DNA from: Dasypus novemcinctus
Lineage: Eukaryota > Chordata > Mammalia > Cingulata > Dasypodidae
NCBI RefSeq assembly: GCF_030445035.2
Contig: NC_080680.1
Span: 100,445,157 to 100,509,156, forward strand
DNA: 64,000 nucleotides
Direction of reading: 5' to 3'
Part shown: piece after piece, positions 10,809-21,300 of the stretch
Layout: the number at the start of each line of letters is the position of its first letter
How positions within the stretch are numbered: position 1 is the stretch's first letter
Notes under the pieces: model-generated
What the model saw: the letters and a program-made list of their open reading frames with translations, nothing else
The model's database searches: none
Told to the model about the DNA's origin: nothing
Program-made: the position numbers and the translations under genes

Positions 10809-11430
10809 TGTCTTAGTTTGCCATGGTACTTTGCCGATGCAAAGTACCAGAAATGGGTTGGCTTTTGTAATGGGAAATTTACTTGGGTAAAAGCTTACAT
10901 TTGCAAGGCTGTGAAATGTCCAAATCAAGACACCATCAGAGATGATTTCTCACCAAAGTCAGCTACTGCTGATCCTCACATCCTGTCATATAGTGAAGAT
11001 GGCCCCCGATCTCTGCCTTCGATTCCAGAATATACCATCTCCTGGAGCTTAGCTGTGGGCAACCAGGCATAGGGCCTATCTCTATCCAGCTCTCCTCTCT
11101 CAGTGTTGGCAGCTCTGCTTTCTTCCTGAGTTCAGCTGTGAGCTGTCAGGCATATAGTTCACCTCTCCCTGGGCCTCAGCTCCTTGTGCCTCCCCTGTCT
11201 TCTCTGTTTTCCTACAGTCCTCTCCCTTACATGGCAGGATCACTGTAATATGCTCCCTGTTCCTGTGTTTGTGTCTCTGTTTATATCAGACCCAAGAAGG
11301 TGGAGACCAAAGCTGGCTCAGACCTCACTGATATAGTCCAATCAAAAGGCCCCACTCCCACAGGAATTGATTTGGTCGAGAACATAATCATTTATTTTTG
11401 GGGTTCATGAAAGAACTTCAAATTGTCACA
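10809..11430 (-). mobile_element. Fossil solo LTR-like element in L1
   Basis: A 622-bp unit starting TGTCTTAGTTTGCC and ending AATTGTCACA on the + strand, so it has TG...CA ends. Its limits are confirmed by the host L1, which stops before 10809 and resumes with CTTTTCAATCTGGG. The end block resembles that of the LTR at 7219-7811 (ACCAGAAATGGGTTGGCTTT against ACCAGAAATTGGTTGG), so the two may be relatives. The target duplication is imperfect or absent. It is an inactive fossil; the family name is unknown to me. Confidence 0.65.
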
Positions 11431-11933
11431 CTTTTCAATCTGGGTACCTTTGTTTTATTTTTCTTTCCTAAACATTCAGACTTGAATAGTAGTGACAAGC
11501 AGGCATCCTTGTCTTGTTCCTGATCTTAAGCAGAAGACTTTAAGTGTGAATATGATATTAACTGTGGACTTTTAAAAAATGGCTATTTACCATGTTGAGA
11601 AAGTTCTTTTCTATTCCTATTTTCCGGAGTGCTTTTATCAATAAAATTTGCTGAATATCATCAAATGACTTTTCTGACCCAATTTAGATGATCATGTAGT
11701 TTTTTTTCCTTCATTCTTCTATGTGTGCTATATTACATAAATTGATTGATTTCCATATGCTGAAACGCTATTACATTCCTGACATAAACTCTACTTGGTT
11801 ACAGAGAATAATATTTTTAATATTCTGTTGGATTTGATTTGCTAATATTTTGTTAAGTATTTTTGCATGCATATTCATAAGGGAAATTGATCTGTACTTT
11901 CTTTTCTTATGATATTTTTATCAAGTGTTGCTA

Positions 11934-12125
11934 TCAGGGTAATGCTGACCTCTTAGGATTAATTAGGAAGTATTCCCTCTTTTGAATTCTTTGGAGGAAA
12001 TTGAGAAATTTTGGAATAAATTTTTCTTTAAATGTTTGGTAGAATTTACCAGTGAAGCCATTTGGTCCTGGACTTTCCTTTGGTGGCAGGTTTTTGATTA
12101 TTGATTTAATCTCTGTAGTTACCAA
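11934..12125 (-). pseudogene. L1 ORF2 reverse-transcriptase remnant
   Basis: A 63-codon open piece of the ancient L1. It contains SPGPNGFTGKFYQTFKE, matching the L1 ORF2 block usually written SPGPDGFTGEFYQTFKE just ahead of the catalytic region. It shows the orientation of the L1 (minus). It has no start or catalytic residues of its own and is not a gene. Confidence 0.9.
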
Positions 12126-12152
12126 TTTGTTGAAGTTTTTCTACTTTTTCTT

Positions 12153-13097
12153 TTTTTTTCTTTTTTTAAATTTTACTTTAATTGTATTTTTTTGATCACA
12201 AAAAAACTGTTACATTCAAAAAATATAAGAGGATCTCATACACGCCCCACATCCCCTCACCTCACTCCTCCCACATCAACAACCTCTTTCATCATTGTGA
12301 CACATCATTGCATTTGGTGAATACATTTTGGAGCACTGCAGCACCCTATGGATAATAGTTTACATTGTAATTTACACTCTCCGCCATTCCGTACATTCAG
12401 TAGGTTATGGCAGGATATATAATGTCCAGCATCTCTCACTGCAATATCATTTAGGACCACTACAGGTCCAGAAAATGCCCCCACATAACATCTCCTCTTC
12501 CCTTTGCCTGCTTTCAGCAACTACTATGGCCACTTTCTCCACATCAATGCTGCAATTTCTTCCATTATTAGTCCCAATAGTTCCATAGCAGAATATCAGT
12601 AAGTCCATATTTTTTTCCTCCATCCTGTGGATCCTTGGATGATGATGTCCACTCCACCTCTATATTAAGAGGGGCTTAGATTCCACATGGATGATGGATG
12701 CAATTCTCTTGCTTGGAGTTGTAGGGACTCTTGGTTCCCTGGTGTGGTGGTTGACCATCTTCACCTCCCTGTTAGCTGACATAGGTAAGTCTAATGAATC
12801 AAAGGGTAGCAGTTACATCTCTGCTGAGGCTCAGGGTCCAGCTGGCACATGGACAGTGCAGAGATTAAAGTCTCCTGAGTATACACCAACCCTTGTACCA
12901 ACCACAGTTTTAATAAAAGTGACAGAAGAGGCATGTGTAGAAAGATCACATGTGAGTCCAACTCCATTAAACTTAGGAAAACAAATTTCAAAGTAGAGCC
13001 AACTGATATGGCACTGAACTCCAGAGCCATCTGGCATGCTCATAGAACCTGTGGGTCTCTGTAGCCCTCAGGTGAACCAGTACCTGGGGTTGTATCT
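12153..13097 (-). mobile_element. LINE 3' tail, xenarthran subfamily 1 (copy A)
   Basis: A-tailed element on the minus strand (T-rich at 12153-12180 on +), then the signature blocks GAATACATTTTGGAGCACTG, CCACTTTCTCCACATCAATG and GTGTGGTGGTTGACCATC. It is probably the 3' untranslated region of a xenarthran L1. Together with the short copy that follows, it is bracketed by a perfect 12-bp duplication CTACTTTTTCTT at 12141-12152 and 13179-13190. It interrupts the ancient L1. It contains the antisense open frame described at 12691-12996. Confidence 0.75.
12691..12996 (+). other. Antisense open frame in LINE tail copy A (101 codons)
   Basis: Begins MMDAILLLGVVGTLGSLVWW, a run of hydrophobic residues long enough for a membrane segment or signal anchor, then a polar part with SNES and AEAQGPAGTW. 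The same register, with related residues, is found in the diverged copies at 57322-57525 and 60611-60844, and the first 27 codons in copy C. It lies on the strand opposite to LINE transcription, so expression would need an antisense transcript. It could equally be chance retention of an open frame. No known protein family is recognised. Confidence 0.35.
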
Positions 13098-13178
13098 ACT
13101 TTTTTTTTTTCCCTTCTCTATTTTCTTTTAAATGTTACATTAAAAAAATATATGAGGTCCCCATATACCCCCCATCCC
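13098..13178 (-). mobile_element. Second, strongly truncated LINE tail
   Basis: An 81-bp piece repeating only the extreme 3' end of copy A: a T run, then AATGTTACATTAAAAAAA and GAGGTCCCCATATACCCCC. Both pieces lie inside one 12-bp target duplication. Either one copy landed in the A tail of the other, or both arose in one complex insertion. Confidence 0.75.
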
Positions 13179-13560
13179 CTACTTTTTCTTGAGTCAATTT
13201 ATGTAATTTGTGTTTCTAGGAACTTTTCTATTTCATCTAGAATATCTAATTTGTTGGTGTACAATCGTTCATAGTATTCTCTAATATTTTTCCTTCTGAA
13301 AGTTCAATAGAGATATCACCATTTCATTTCTTGTTTTAGAATAATTTATATCTTTTTTCTTTGCCAGTCTGGCTAAAGATTTGCTAATTTTATTGATATT
13401 GATAACCAAGTTTTTGTTTTGTTGACTCTCCAATTGTTTTCTACTCCCTATTTATTTATTTTCTTTCTTCTGCTAACTTTGGGCCTACTTTGTTTTTTTT
13501 CTCATTCCTCAAGACGTGAAGTTATATTATTAATTTTAGATCATTCTTCTCAAAATAGGC

Positions 13561-16110
13561 TTTTGTTTTTAGAAAAGAGTCATTTATTTAAAAAACAAAA
13601 ACCCACAAATAAAACAAAACAAAATGAAAACCTTCAATAGGATTCGAAGACAACAGCAGAGGATGCAACATCCGTATAGCTTCTCACTCCATTGATAACA
13701 AAAGACACGACTTTTGTGAGCTCCGTCGACATGGGTAACAGCAGCACACTAGTTTATTACACAAGTCAAGACAGCGCCATTTACTTAAAAAGAAGTATGG
13801 ACAGGGACCTTTCTCCCATCTCTGCTACCAGGTAGTCTCAGGTGAGTGCCAATCTTCTCTTGGTCTCCCAACAATTTGTTACTGGGCTTGGGGCTACTTA
13901 AAAAAGACAAGTAGACATTACTCACAGTTACTCCAGAACACTGGGGCCTCCAGAAAAGACCTCAGCACATGGTCACATTCTAGGGGACTGAGGATCCCAT
14001 TCTCATCTCCCTCCCCAGTTCCTGGAATTCAGGGCCCATGTCAGAGGGTCATTTGACATTTGTCTCCAGTACTAGCTATCACTGCAGGTAAACCAGGACC
14101 ACCATCACAACAGCAAGGACAGAATTGCATTGTTTTCCTTCTTTAAGGAGTGAGGCCATGGAAATTACAGCATACCAATAAAACCAAATACCAAAAAATA
14201 GGAAAAATAGAAAATAGAAAAATGTATTAACAAGTAGTACATCACTATGCTCAGCAACCACAAAGGCACCTGCTACTTTAATATGTACATTGGTTCAGGA
14301 AGAAACTACTTAAAAACCTGCAAGTGAGAAGACTGTGAAAAAAAAAGCAGCAGAAAGTTTGAACTTTTATGCCTGATTTGCTACACTGATCAAACCCAAA
14401 TAAAAGTCCCTAAAGTCCATGAGTTTATCAGCACAAATACTACACTGATTTTTAACTGCAGATTTGGTGGTGAAGGGGAAACACAGCATCTTGGTTATAT
14501 ACAAGGAACCATAGTAAACTACTCTACATGCTGAAATTTACTGCAAACCTATGTTTGCTGCATAACATGATCTTAGCAGGTTTTAAACTTTGTTTATTCA
14601 TATATATCTATATGTAATTTGTGTGTATATGTATATGTGTGTATGTGTGTATGTATGTAAGTATGTATAAAAACCATGTCCTTGTTCATTGTCAACATGA
14701 CATCTGGGTGGACATGAACTCATTAAACAAATTCTTATGTGTACATTGTAAGAAGTCACTCAGTGTCTGTGATAATAAGTTACTTCACACCACAGGAAAT
14801 ATTTGCTATATCCAAAAAAGGAAAGAATATAATGACAGAAGAGCTTCAGTCTCAGTTCTCTGAAACTGAGTCCCCAACAGGAAACTGGGCCCAAAGTTCT
14901 TGAAGGTTCACTGAAGCAACTTGGGTTTGCTAATTTTTTTCATCCTTTTAGTATTCAAAAGTTCTGTAATGACTCCTTGTCATTTTTAGATTTTAAAATA
15001 GTGCAATCTCTGTCTTCTTCACAAGGTAACAAGGAGGGCTGTGGGAAGGAAGGAGTGCTGGGAAGGGGACTGTCATTTCAGGGCTGCTCTGTGAATGCAA
15101 GATGCCACAGTAGCAGTTAGCAGACCTACAAAGTATCCAATGAGGGTGCAGTGAAAAGTAGGAGACCTTCTGCATGCACTAAGAGATATTGGCGGGTCTA
15201 GAGGCATCACAGGAGTCACAGTTGGCTTGTTTTTGTAGTTGTTATAATGAAGGACAAAGCACAACAGGAGACAAGGAATCACAATGTCTTCAATCCCAAC
15301 ATAGAGCAGTGACTGCCTGTGGAGCTCAGGAAGAACAATTTTCCAGGCAGACACAGGCAAGGAACATTGCACCCAATAGTGGCACCAGATGAAGCTTCTG
15401 GGATAGAACATCAAGGGGATTGTCAGACAGCTGCGTGGACACCTGACATTGTTATCGAAGATGTAGGCTGAGAAAAACACTCAAAAGATATCATAGATTA
15501 GAAGTCCTGAGAAAAGCAGGCAGGAAAATTTGAGATTTAGCAGGCAGCCATAAGCTATCATGGTAACTCAGAGACCCATAGGCAGAGCATCCATGAGGAG
15601 TCAATGGTCAATGAGAATCCACACAAGAATGAGCATGATAGCCAGAGAGGATGATGGTAACTCAGCAGCAGTGAAATGCCCTGAGAAACCAAAAGATATC
15701 TTGTTCTGAGGTGAACAGAGTCTTGATAAATATTGGTCATCGGGGGAAGAAGAAAAGCAAAAGTTATCATTGCAAGATCTGCGTACATATTGTAAAAATA
15801 ACTTGAACTGAGTCAAAGAAGAAGAACATTACTAGAAAAGAGACAAATGCTCCAGTTGGAAAGAAAAGGGCCTGGGTAGAGCTGAAAGTTTGGATACTAT
15901 TATTTGTGCTGCTGCCATTGAAAGACCTAAAAGAACTGTTTCTTCTCTTTATCTTGACTTTTAAAGTTCATATTAAGGGACCTGAAACTACAATATACTA
16001 TAAATAGAATGGAAATCAGAAATGTAGACTCTTGTCTGGAATCCACCAGGGAATAGGTCCAAGAGTAAGTCTGCTCCACCATGGCACTGATACTTGCAGG
16101 CTCCACTGCC
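13561..16110 (-). pseudogene. SPPL3 processed pseudogene (signal peptide peptidase-like 3)
   Basis: Minus-strand retrocopy inserted in the ancient L1. From an ATG at 16082-16080 it reads [14 protein letters not shown] and [18 protein letters not shown], matching the SPPL3 N-terminus. Later pieces are [16 protein letters not shown] (about 15700), LIYD (about 15495), VFFSAYIF, LLLCFVLHYNNYK and FHCTLIGYFVGLLTATVAS (about 15115). SPPL3 is an intramembrane aspartyl protease of the Golgi. This copy is dead: stops replace Trp near 15602 and 15482, there are several frameshifts, the catalytic GxGD motif reads GIED, and the PAL motif and C-terminus are lost. There are no introns. A 3' UTR of about 1.4 kb follows, with AAATAAATG and an A-rich tail at 13561-13590. 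No clear target duplication is seen. Confidence 0.9.
14590..14675. repeat. TA/TG-rich microsatellite within the SPPL3 retrocopy
   Basis: Alternating TATA, TGTG and GTAT units in the part corresponding to the SPPL3 3' untranslated region. It may have expanded after insertion. Confidence 0.7.
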
Positions 16111-16719
16111 AGCATTAATAGCTATAAATTTCCCTCTGAGCACTGCCCTTGCTGCATCCCACATTTATTCTTTTTAAATGTTGCTGAATTCATTTTGTTA
16201 GCATTTTATTAAGGAATGTTTCATCTTTGTTCATGAGAGATATTGTTCTATAGTTTTCTTTTTTAATATTATCTTTTAATGATTTCAATGTCCGAATAAT
16301 GTTAGGTTCATCAAAGGGGTTGGGAAGTGTTATCTCTTTTTCTATTTATCTTTAGTTTTCATGTAGAATTGATATTTACTTTATGTATTTGGTCAAATTT
16401 ACCAGTGAGGTCATCTGGGCCTGGAATTTGTGTCATAAGAATGTTTCTAAATATGAATTCAGTTACTTTAATACATGTAGGCTTCTAGTTATCAGTTTCT
16501 TCAGTGATTCCTGGTGGTTAGTGTCTTTTAAGTGTCCATTTCATCTAAGTTGACAAATTTTTGGTCAAATATCATTTGTGATGTGATATTCCTTTCTTAT
16601 TCATTGAATGTCTTTACAATCTGTAATGATGTAGCATTTGTTTTTCATTCCTGATATTGCTAATTTGCATCTTCTCTATTTTTTCCCTTTTAAGGATGGC
16701 TTGAGGTTATTTTTAACAT

Positions 16720-18400
16720 AAGTTTTTTAAAGTTTATTTTTAAAGAAGTTTTCGATTACAGAAAAGTAACATCAAAAACATAGGGGATTCCCATATACCC
16801 TACCCCCTCTCCCTCTCACATTTTCCCCTATTAATAACATCATACATGAGTATGGTACGTTTGTTACAATTGATGAACCAATATTGACACATTGCTACTA
16901 ACCATGGTCTACAGTTTACACTATGGTTTACACTTTGCAGCGTACAATTTTATAGGTTTTGACACATGTATTATGACCTGTATCCATCATTACAAAGTCA
17001 TGCAGAACAATTCCAGTGTCCTAAAAATGCCCTATATATTACCTATTCTTTCTTCCCTGACTAAGCAGCACCTCTGGCAACCACTATCTTTAGATCAATA
17101 TTACAAGTTCTTCCATTACTACAATAATAATAAGTGTACTTTGATCCATACCATGGTTGCGTTCCCTCCATATGTTTATTCATTCCTCAATCTTGAGGAT
17201 TTTGGGATGGCAATGCCCGCTCTGCTTTAGATTGAGAAGGGATTTAGATTTCATGGGGCAGAAGAAACTGTTTTGTTTGTGATTGTAGATAACTCTCTGT
17301 TTTCTGGGATGGAGGTTGTCCATCATCATCATTTTGTTAGTTGTCCTGTGTGAGTTCGATAAACTGGAGAGTAGATGTTGTCTGCAACTCTGCTGAGATT
17401 CAGGGTTTAACCAGCATATGAACAGAGAAAAGATTTAAGTCTCTGGGACATATATATATAATGTGTATAGTGATAATTATAGGTTCAGAGAAAAGGGATA
17501 GAAGACTAATGTGTGAGGAAATTATAAATGAATCTAACTTTGTTACATGGGGAATAGATTAATATATATTCCAAGGTATGGCCCACTGATAGGGTGCTGA
17601 TTTCATGAAGTTACATGCTTTGCCTATAGTGTTCAGAGGTTTCCAGAGACCTTAGGTGCAAGCACTCCAGTGAGGCTTTGTTTACTATGTCAATTAGTGA
17701 GATCTACCTGAAACATGCATGACTGTAACCTCTGGAATAACCTTCCAACTCACTTTGAAACCTCCTGGCTGTAAAAACTCATCTGTATTTAGAATTTCCC
17801 CTTGGTCAAGGTCTTTTTCTATTACATCACTGATTAGCACTTGGTAATAATCCCTCAGTGCCAGAGAGTCTCATCCCTGGGAGTCATGTCCCATGTTGGG
17901 TGGAAGGTAGTGAGTTTATTTGCTAAGTTTGGCTTACAGAGAGGCACATTAGAGCAACAAAAGTTTTTAATTTTGAAGATGTCACATTTATCTATTTTTT
18001 CCTTTTGTTGCTCATGTTTTGGGTCTAAAGTGTATGAAACCATTTCTTACTACCAGATTTCATAGATACTTCCCTACATTATCTTCTGGAGCTTTATGGG
18101 CTTGGAGCTTATATTTTGGTCTTCAATTCATTTTGATTTAATTTTTCATAGGGCATGAGATGATGATCCTCTTTCATTCTTTTGGATATGGATATCCAGT
18201 TTTCCAAGAATCATTTGTTGAGGAGACTATTTGTTCCAGTTGAGTGGGTTTGATTATCTTTTTGAATGTGTTGGCTGAATATGTGTAGGTCTATATTTAG
18301 TTCTATTGGTTGCTATGTCTATCTTTGTGTCAATACCATGTAGTTTTGTCCATTGTAGCTTTGAAATATGCTTTAAAGTCAGTTTGGTTGGTGTTTTGAA
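16720..18400 (-). mobile_element. LINE copy B: subfamily 2 tail joined to L1 ORF2 sequence
   Basis: T-rich left end, then the subfamily 2 signature (GGGGATTCCCATATACCC; CAATTGATGAACCAATATTG; GGGAGTCATGTCCCATGTTG) up to about 17955. After GAGCAACAAAAGTTTTTAAT it turns into antisense L1 (TTATCTATTTTTTCCTTTTG; GATATCCAGTTTTCCAAG; AGTTTTGTCCATTGTAGCTT). The host L1 resumes at about 18401 close to where it stopped, so this entered as one unit. It is the best evidence here that the tails belong to L1. Confidence 0.7.
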
Positions 18401-20699
18401 TCAGATTTTTGCTTCATTGATTTTCTCAAAATTTTTTCTTGTTTTCCATTTCTTTGATCTCTTCTTTATTTCCTTATACTGCTTACATTAGGTTTCATTT
18501 GCTCTTTTGTTGGTAATTTTTATATAGAAGTTTAAGTCAGTGATTTGAAACCTTCATTCCTTTTCAACATAAGCAAGTAATGTTACAAATTTCTCTCTAA
18601 CTACTGCTTATCTGAATCACAAAACTTGGTTATGTTATATATTTACCTTTAATCAATGCCTTTTAACTATCTTTAAGTATCTTTGTGGTTTATTCTTGAA
18701 CCTACGAGTTATTTAGTAGTATTTATTTAATTTCATATATTTGAGATATTCCACATACATTTCGACTTTCTGGTTACTGGCTAACTCCTTTTGTCCAGAG
18801 AATATACTCTGTATATTTTCAATCTCTTTAAATTTATTTACACATTTTGACCTAGAATGTTATCTAATTTGGTTAATTATACAATTGTCCATGAAAAGAA
18901 TATATATTCCGCTGTTATTTTCCTGTGCTCTAATAATGTTAATTAGGTCAAGTTTCTTGATGCTATTGATCAATTCTTTAATATTCTTGAATTTTCAACT
19001 ACTTGTTTAAACAATTATTGTGAGAGCAGATAGATAAATCTGAAGATAATTGTGGGCTTCCCTATTTTTTCTTTCAATTTTATCAGTTTTTGCATGTTTT
19101 TCAGTGTTCTTTTATTAGGGATATCTATTGCTGATTGTTTCATCCTCTTTGTGAATTTATACCTTTATTGTTATGAAATGGCTTTCTTTGTCCCTGGTAA
19201 TTTTCCTTTTCTTAACTCAACTTTAATTATTAATATAGATTCTTCAGATTTCTTTTGATTAGTTTTATTGCAGTAAGTCTTTTTCTATTTCTTTACTTTC
19301 ACTTTATCTTTGTTTTTATATTTAAGTGACAATATGTATCATATAATTGAGTTTTACTTTCTTAAATCTAATCTGACAATTTTGTCTTTTAATTAGAATT
19401 TGATTATATATATATGCAATTAAATTATTGGTTTGGATGGATTTAAACTACCTTTATGCTATTTATTATATATTTGCATGATCTTTTTTCTTGTTACTTC
19501 CTTTTTTTGTATTTATTGAGCATTTTCTATGATTTTATCTCTACTATTTGTTTGTCAGTCAACCTGCTTTTTATTTCTTAGTTTCTTACGGTTTTACAGT
19601 ATAAAACTTTTAAGTTTATTACAGTCAATCCACAAGTTATATTAAAACAAATCACTTAACATATAAACACACCTTGCAAGAGTATACTTTTATTTCCCTT
19701 TTCTTGACTTCATGTTATTATTTATATGCATTATACTTTTATACATGTTATAAACTCCACAAATTAACATGCTTTGTTTTAGGTAGTCAATTATCTTTGA
19801 ACAATTTTTTAAAATTAGAAAAATATCTCATATTTCCCACAAACTTGAATACTTTTATATCCCTTGTGTCAATCCAAAGTTCCATCTGCTAGCATATCAC
19901 TTTTGTCAGAAGAACTTCCTTTAATATTTCTTATACTGCATGTCTGTTGGCAAAAAAGTTATCTCAGCTTTCCTTGGTTTGAAAAGATTTTGCTTTTCAT
20001 TTTAAAGTGCATTTTAATTAGATAGAGAATTCTAGGTTGATGATTTGCTTTCAGCTATTTAATTATGTTGTTTCATTCTCTTTTGATTCTCATGGTTTCT
20101 TACAATCTGCTGTAATTTTCACTTTTTTTTCTTTGTAAGTAATGTGCTTTTCTCTCTGACTGCTTTTATATTTTCTCTTTATAATTGCCTTGCAGCAATT
20201 TGATTATGATGTGTATAGGTATGGTGCTATATATGTTCCTTCTGCTTTTCATTTGTTGATTCTTTTGGATTTTTGAGCATATAGTTTTCTACAAATTTTG
20301 AAAAGATTCAGACCCTATGCTTAAAATATATATATTTTTCTTCTGGCCAGCCTTGTGCTTGGATTTCAAATAAATGCACATTATAGTTGTCTTGATAATG
20401 TTCCAGGCTCACTGAATCCTGTTTAACTTTTTTCAGACTTTTAAAAATATGTATGCTTTATTTTGGATAGTTTCTATTACTACATCTGTAGCTCACTCAT
20501 TTTTATTTTGGCAGTGTCTAATTCAGTGTATTTTATGTTTTAGATATTGTAGTGTATTTTTATATCTAGAAATTCTATTTTTATCTCTTTGAATCTCCTA
20601 TTTCTCTTACCATCATGTTTGTGTTTCTCCTACCTTCTTGAACATATTGAGTATATTTTATTACCCGTGTTATGTTTCTTGAATTCAAATTCAGTTTTT

Positions 20700-21102
20700 T
20701 TTTAAGATTTTTTATTTTCCCACTTTCCCCTCCTCCCATTCTGCTGTTTTTGCTGTCTGTGTTGTCTTCTCTTCTCATTTTTTCTCCTCTAGGATTCACT
20801 GGCATCTGATCCTGGAGACCTCTAATGTGGAGAGAGGTTCCCTGTTAATTGTGCCACCTCAGTTCCTGGTCTTTGCTGTGCTTCACCTTGACTCTCCTCT
20901 TGGCTCTCCTTTGATGTGTCATCATCTTTCTGCGTGACTCCCTTGCATGGACACTGGCTCACCATGCAGGCACTTGCATGGGCACTGGCATGCTGCACAG
21001 GCGTGTTTTCTTTTCTTTTTCACCAGGAGGCCCCAGGGATCAAACCTGGGTCCTCCCATATGGTATGTGGAAACTCTAGCACTTGAGCCACATCCACTTC
21101 CC
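20700..21102 (-). mobile_element. Long DAS SINE, full length with target duplication
   Basis: On the minus strand it starts GGGGAAGTGGATGTGGCTCA, with a B-box-like GGTTTGATCCC, then a long body and A-rich tail. A perfect 14-bp duplication CAAATTCAGTTTTT lies at 20686-20699 and 21103-21116. It interrupts the second ancient L1, which reads through once the SINE and one duplicate are removed. Confidence 0.88.
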
Positions 21103-21300
21103 CAAATTCAGTTTTTACGTTATAAGTCTGATTTTATTAATTGATTTTTCTTTGGGTTATAGTTATACTTTCCTACTGCTTTGTAAGCCTGCTAATTTTT
21201 ATTAGATGTTAGACATTGTGATTTTTCATCATTGGATGCTAATTGCTTTGCATTTCTTTATATCAAGTTTATATCATGTTTTACCTTAGAATAAGTTTGA

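Larger units (their letters stand above)
8400..16170 (-). mobile_element. Ancient L1 (L1M type), antisense, heavily interrupted
   Basis: Reads as antisense L1 in five blocks: 8400-9320, 9753-10808, 11431-12152, 13191-13560 and 16115-16170. The first block is L1M 3' end (GGTTTCTTTCACATAGCATA, GAGGTTCATCCAGG). Later blocks are ORF2 in reverse order (ATTGATCTATATTTATGCC; GGCAAATAGGGAGAGC; GGCATCCTTGTCTTGTTCC; TAATTTGTTGGTGTACAAT; CTATAAATTTCCCTCT). Each gap is explained by a younger insertion and the L1 sequence resumes in register, which gives the order of events. No ORF survives beyond short pieces. Confidence 0.85.
16171..21300 (-). mobile_element. Second ancient L1, antisense, reaching the ORF1/5' region
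   Basis: Antisense L1 blocks at 16171-16719, 18401-20699 and 21117-21300. From left to right they run from reverse transcriptase (TTTACCAGTGAGGTCATCTG) through the endonuclease part (GAATATATATTCCGCTGTTA; TTAATTAGGTCAAGTTTCTT) and the N-terminal ORF2 and ORF1 area (CAATTTGATTATGATGTGTA; GTTAGACATTGTGATTTTTC). It starts upstream of where the first L1 ends, so it is a separate copy or a duplicated part. It is interrupted by a LINE tail and a DAS SINE. No ORF is intact. Confidence 0.75.

Noticed and set aside
15189-15392. + strand frame of 67 codons
   Set aside because: It is the antisense shadow of the SPPL3 retrocopy.
13561-16110. SPPL3 as a working gene
   Set aside because: Stops, frameshifts, altered GxGD and missing C-terminus, plus no introns and insertion in L1, show a processed pseudogene.
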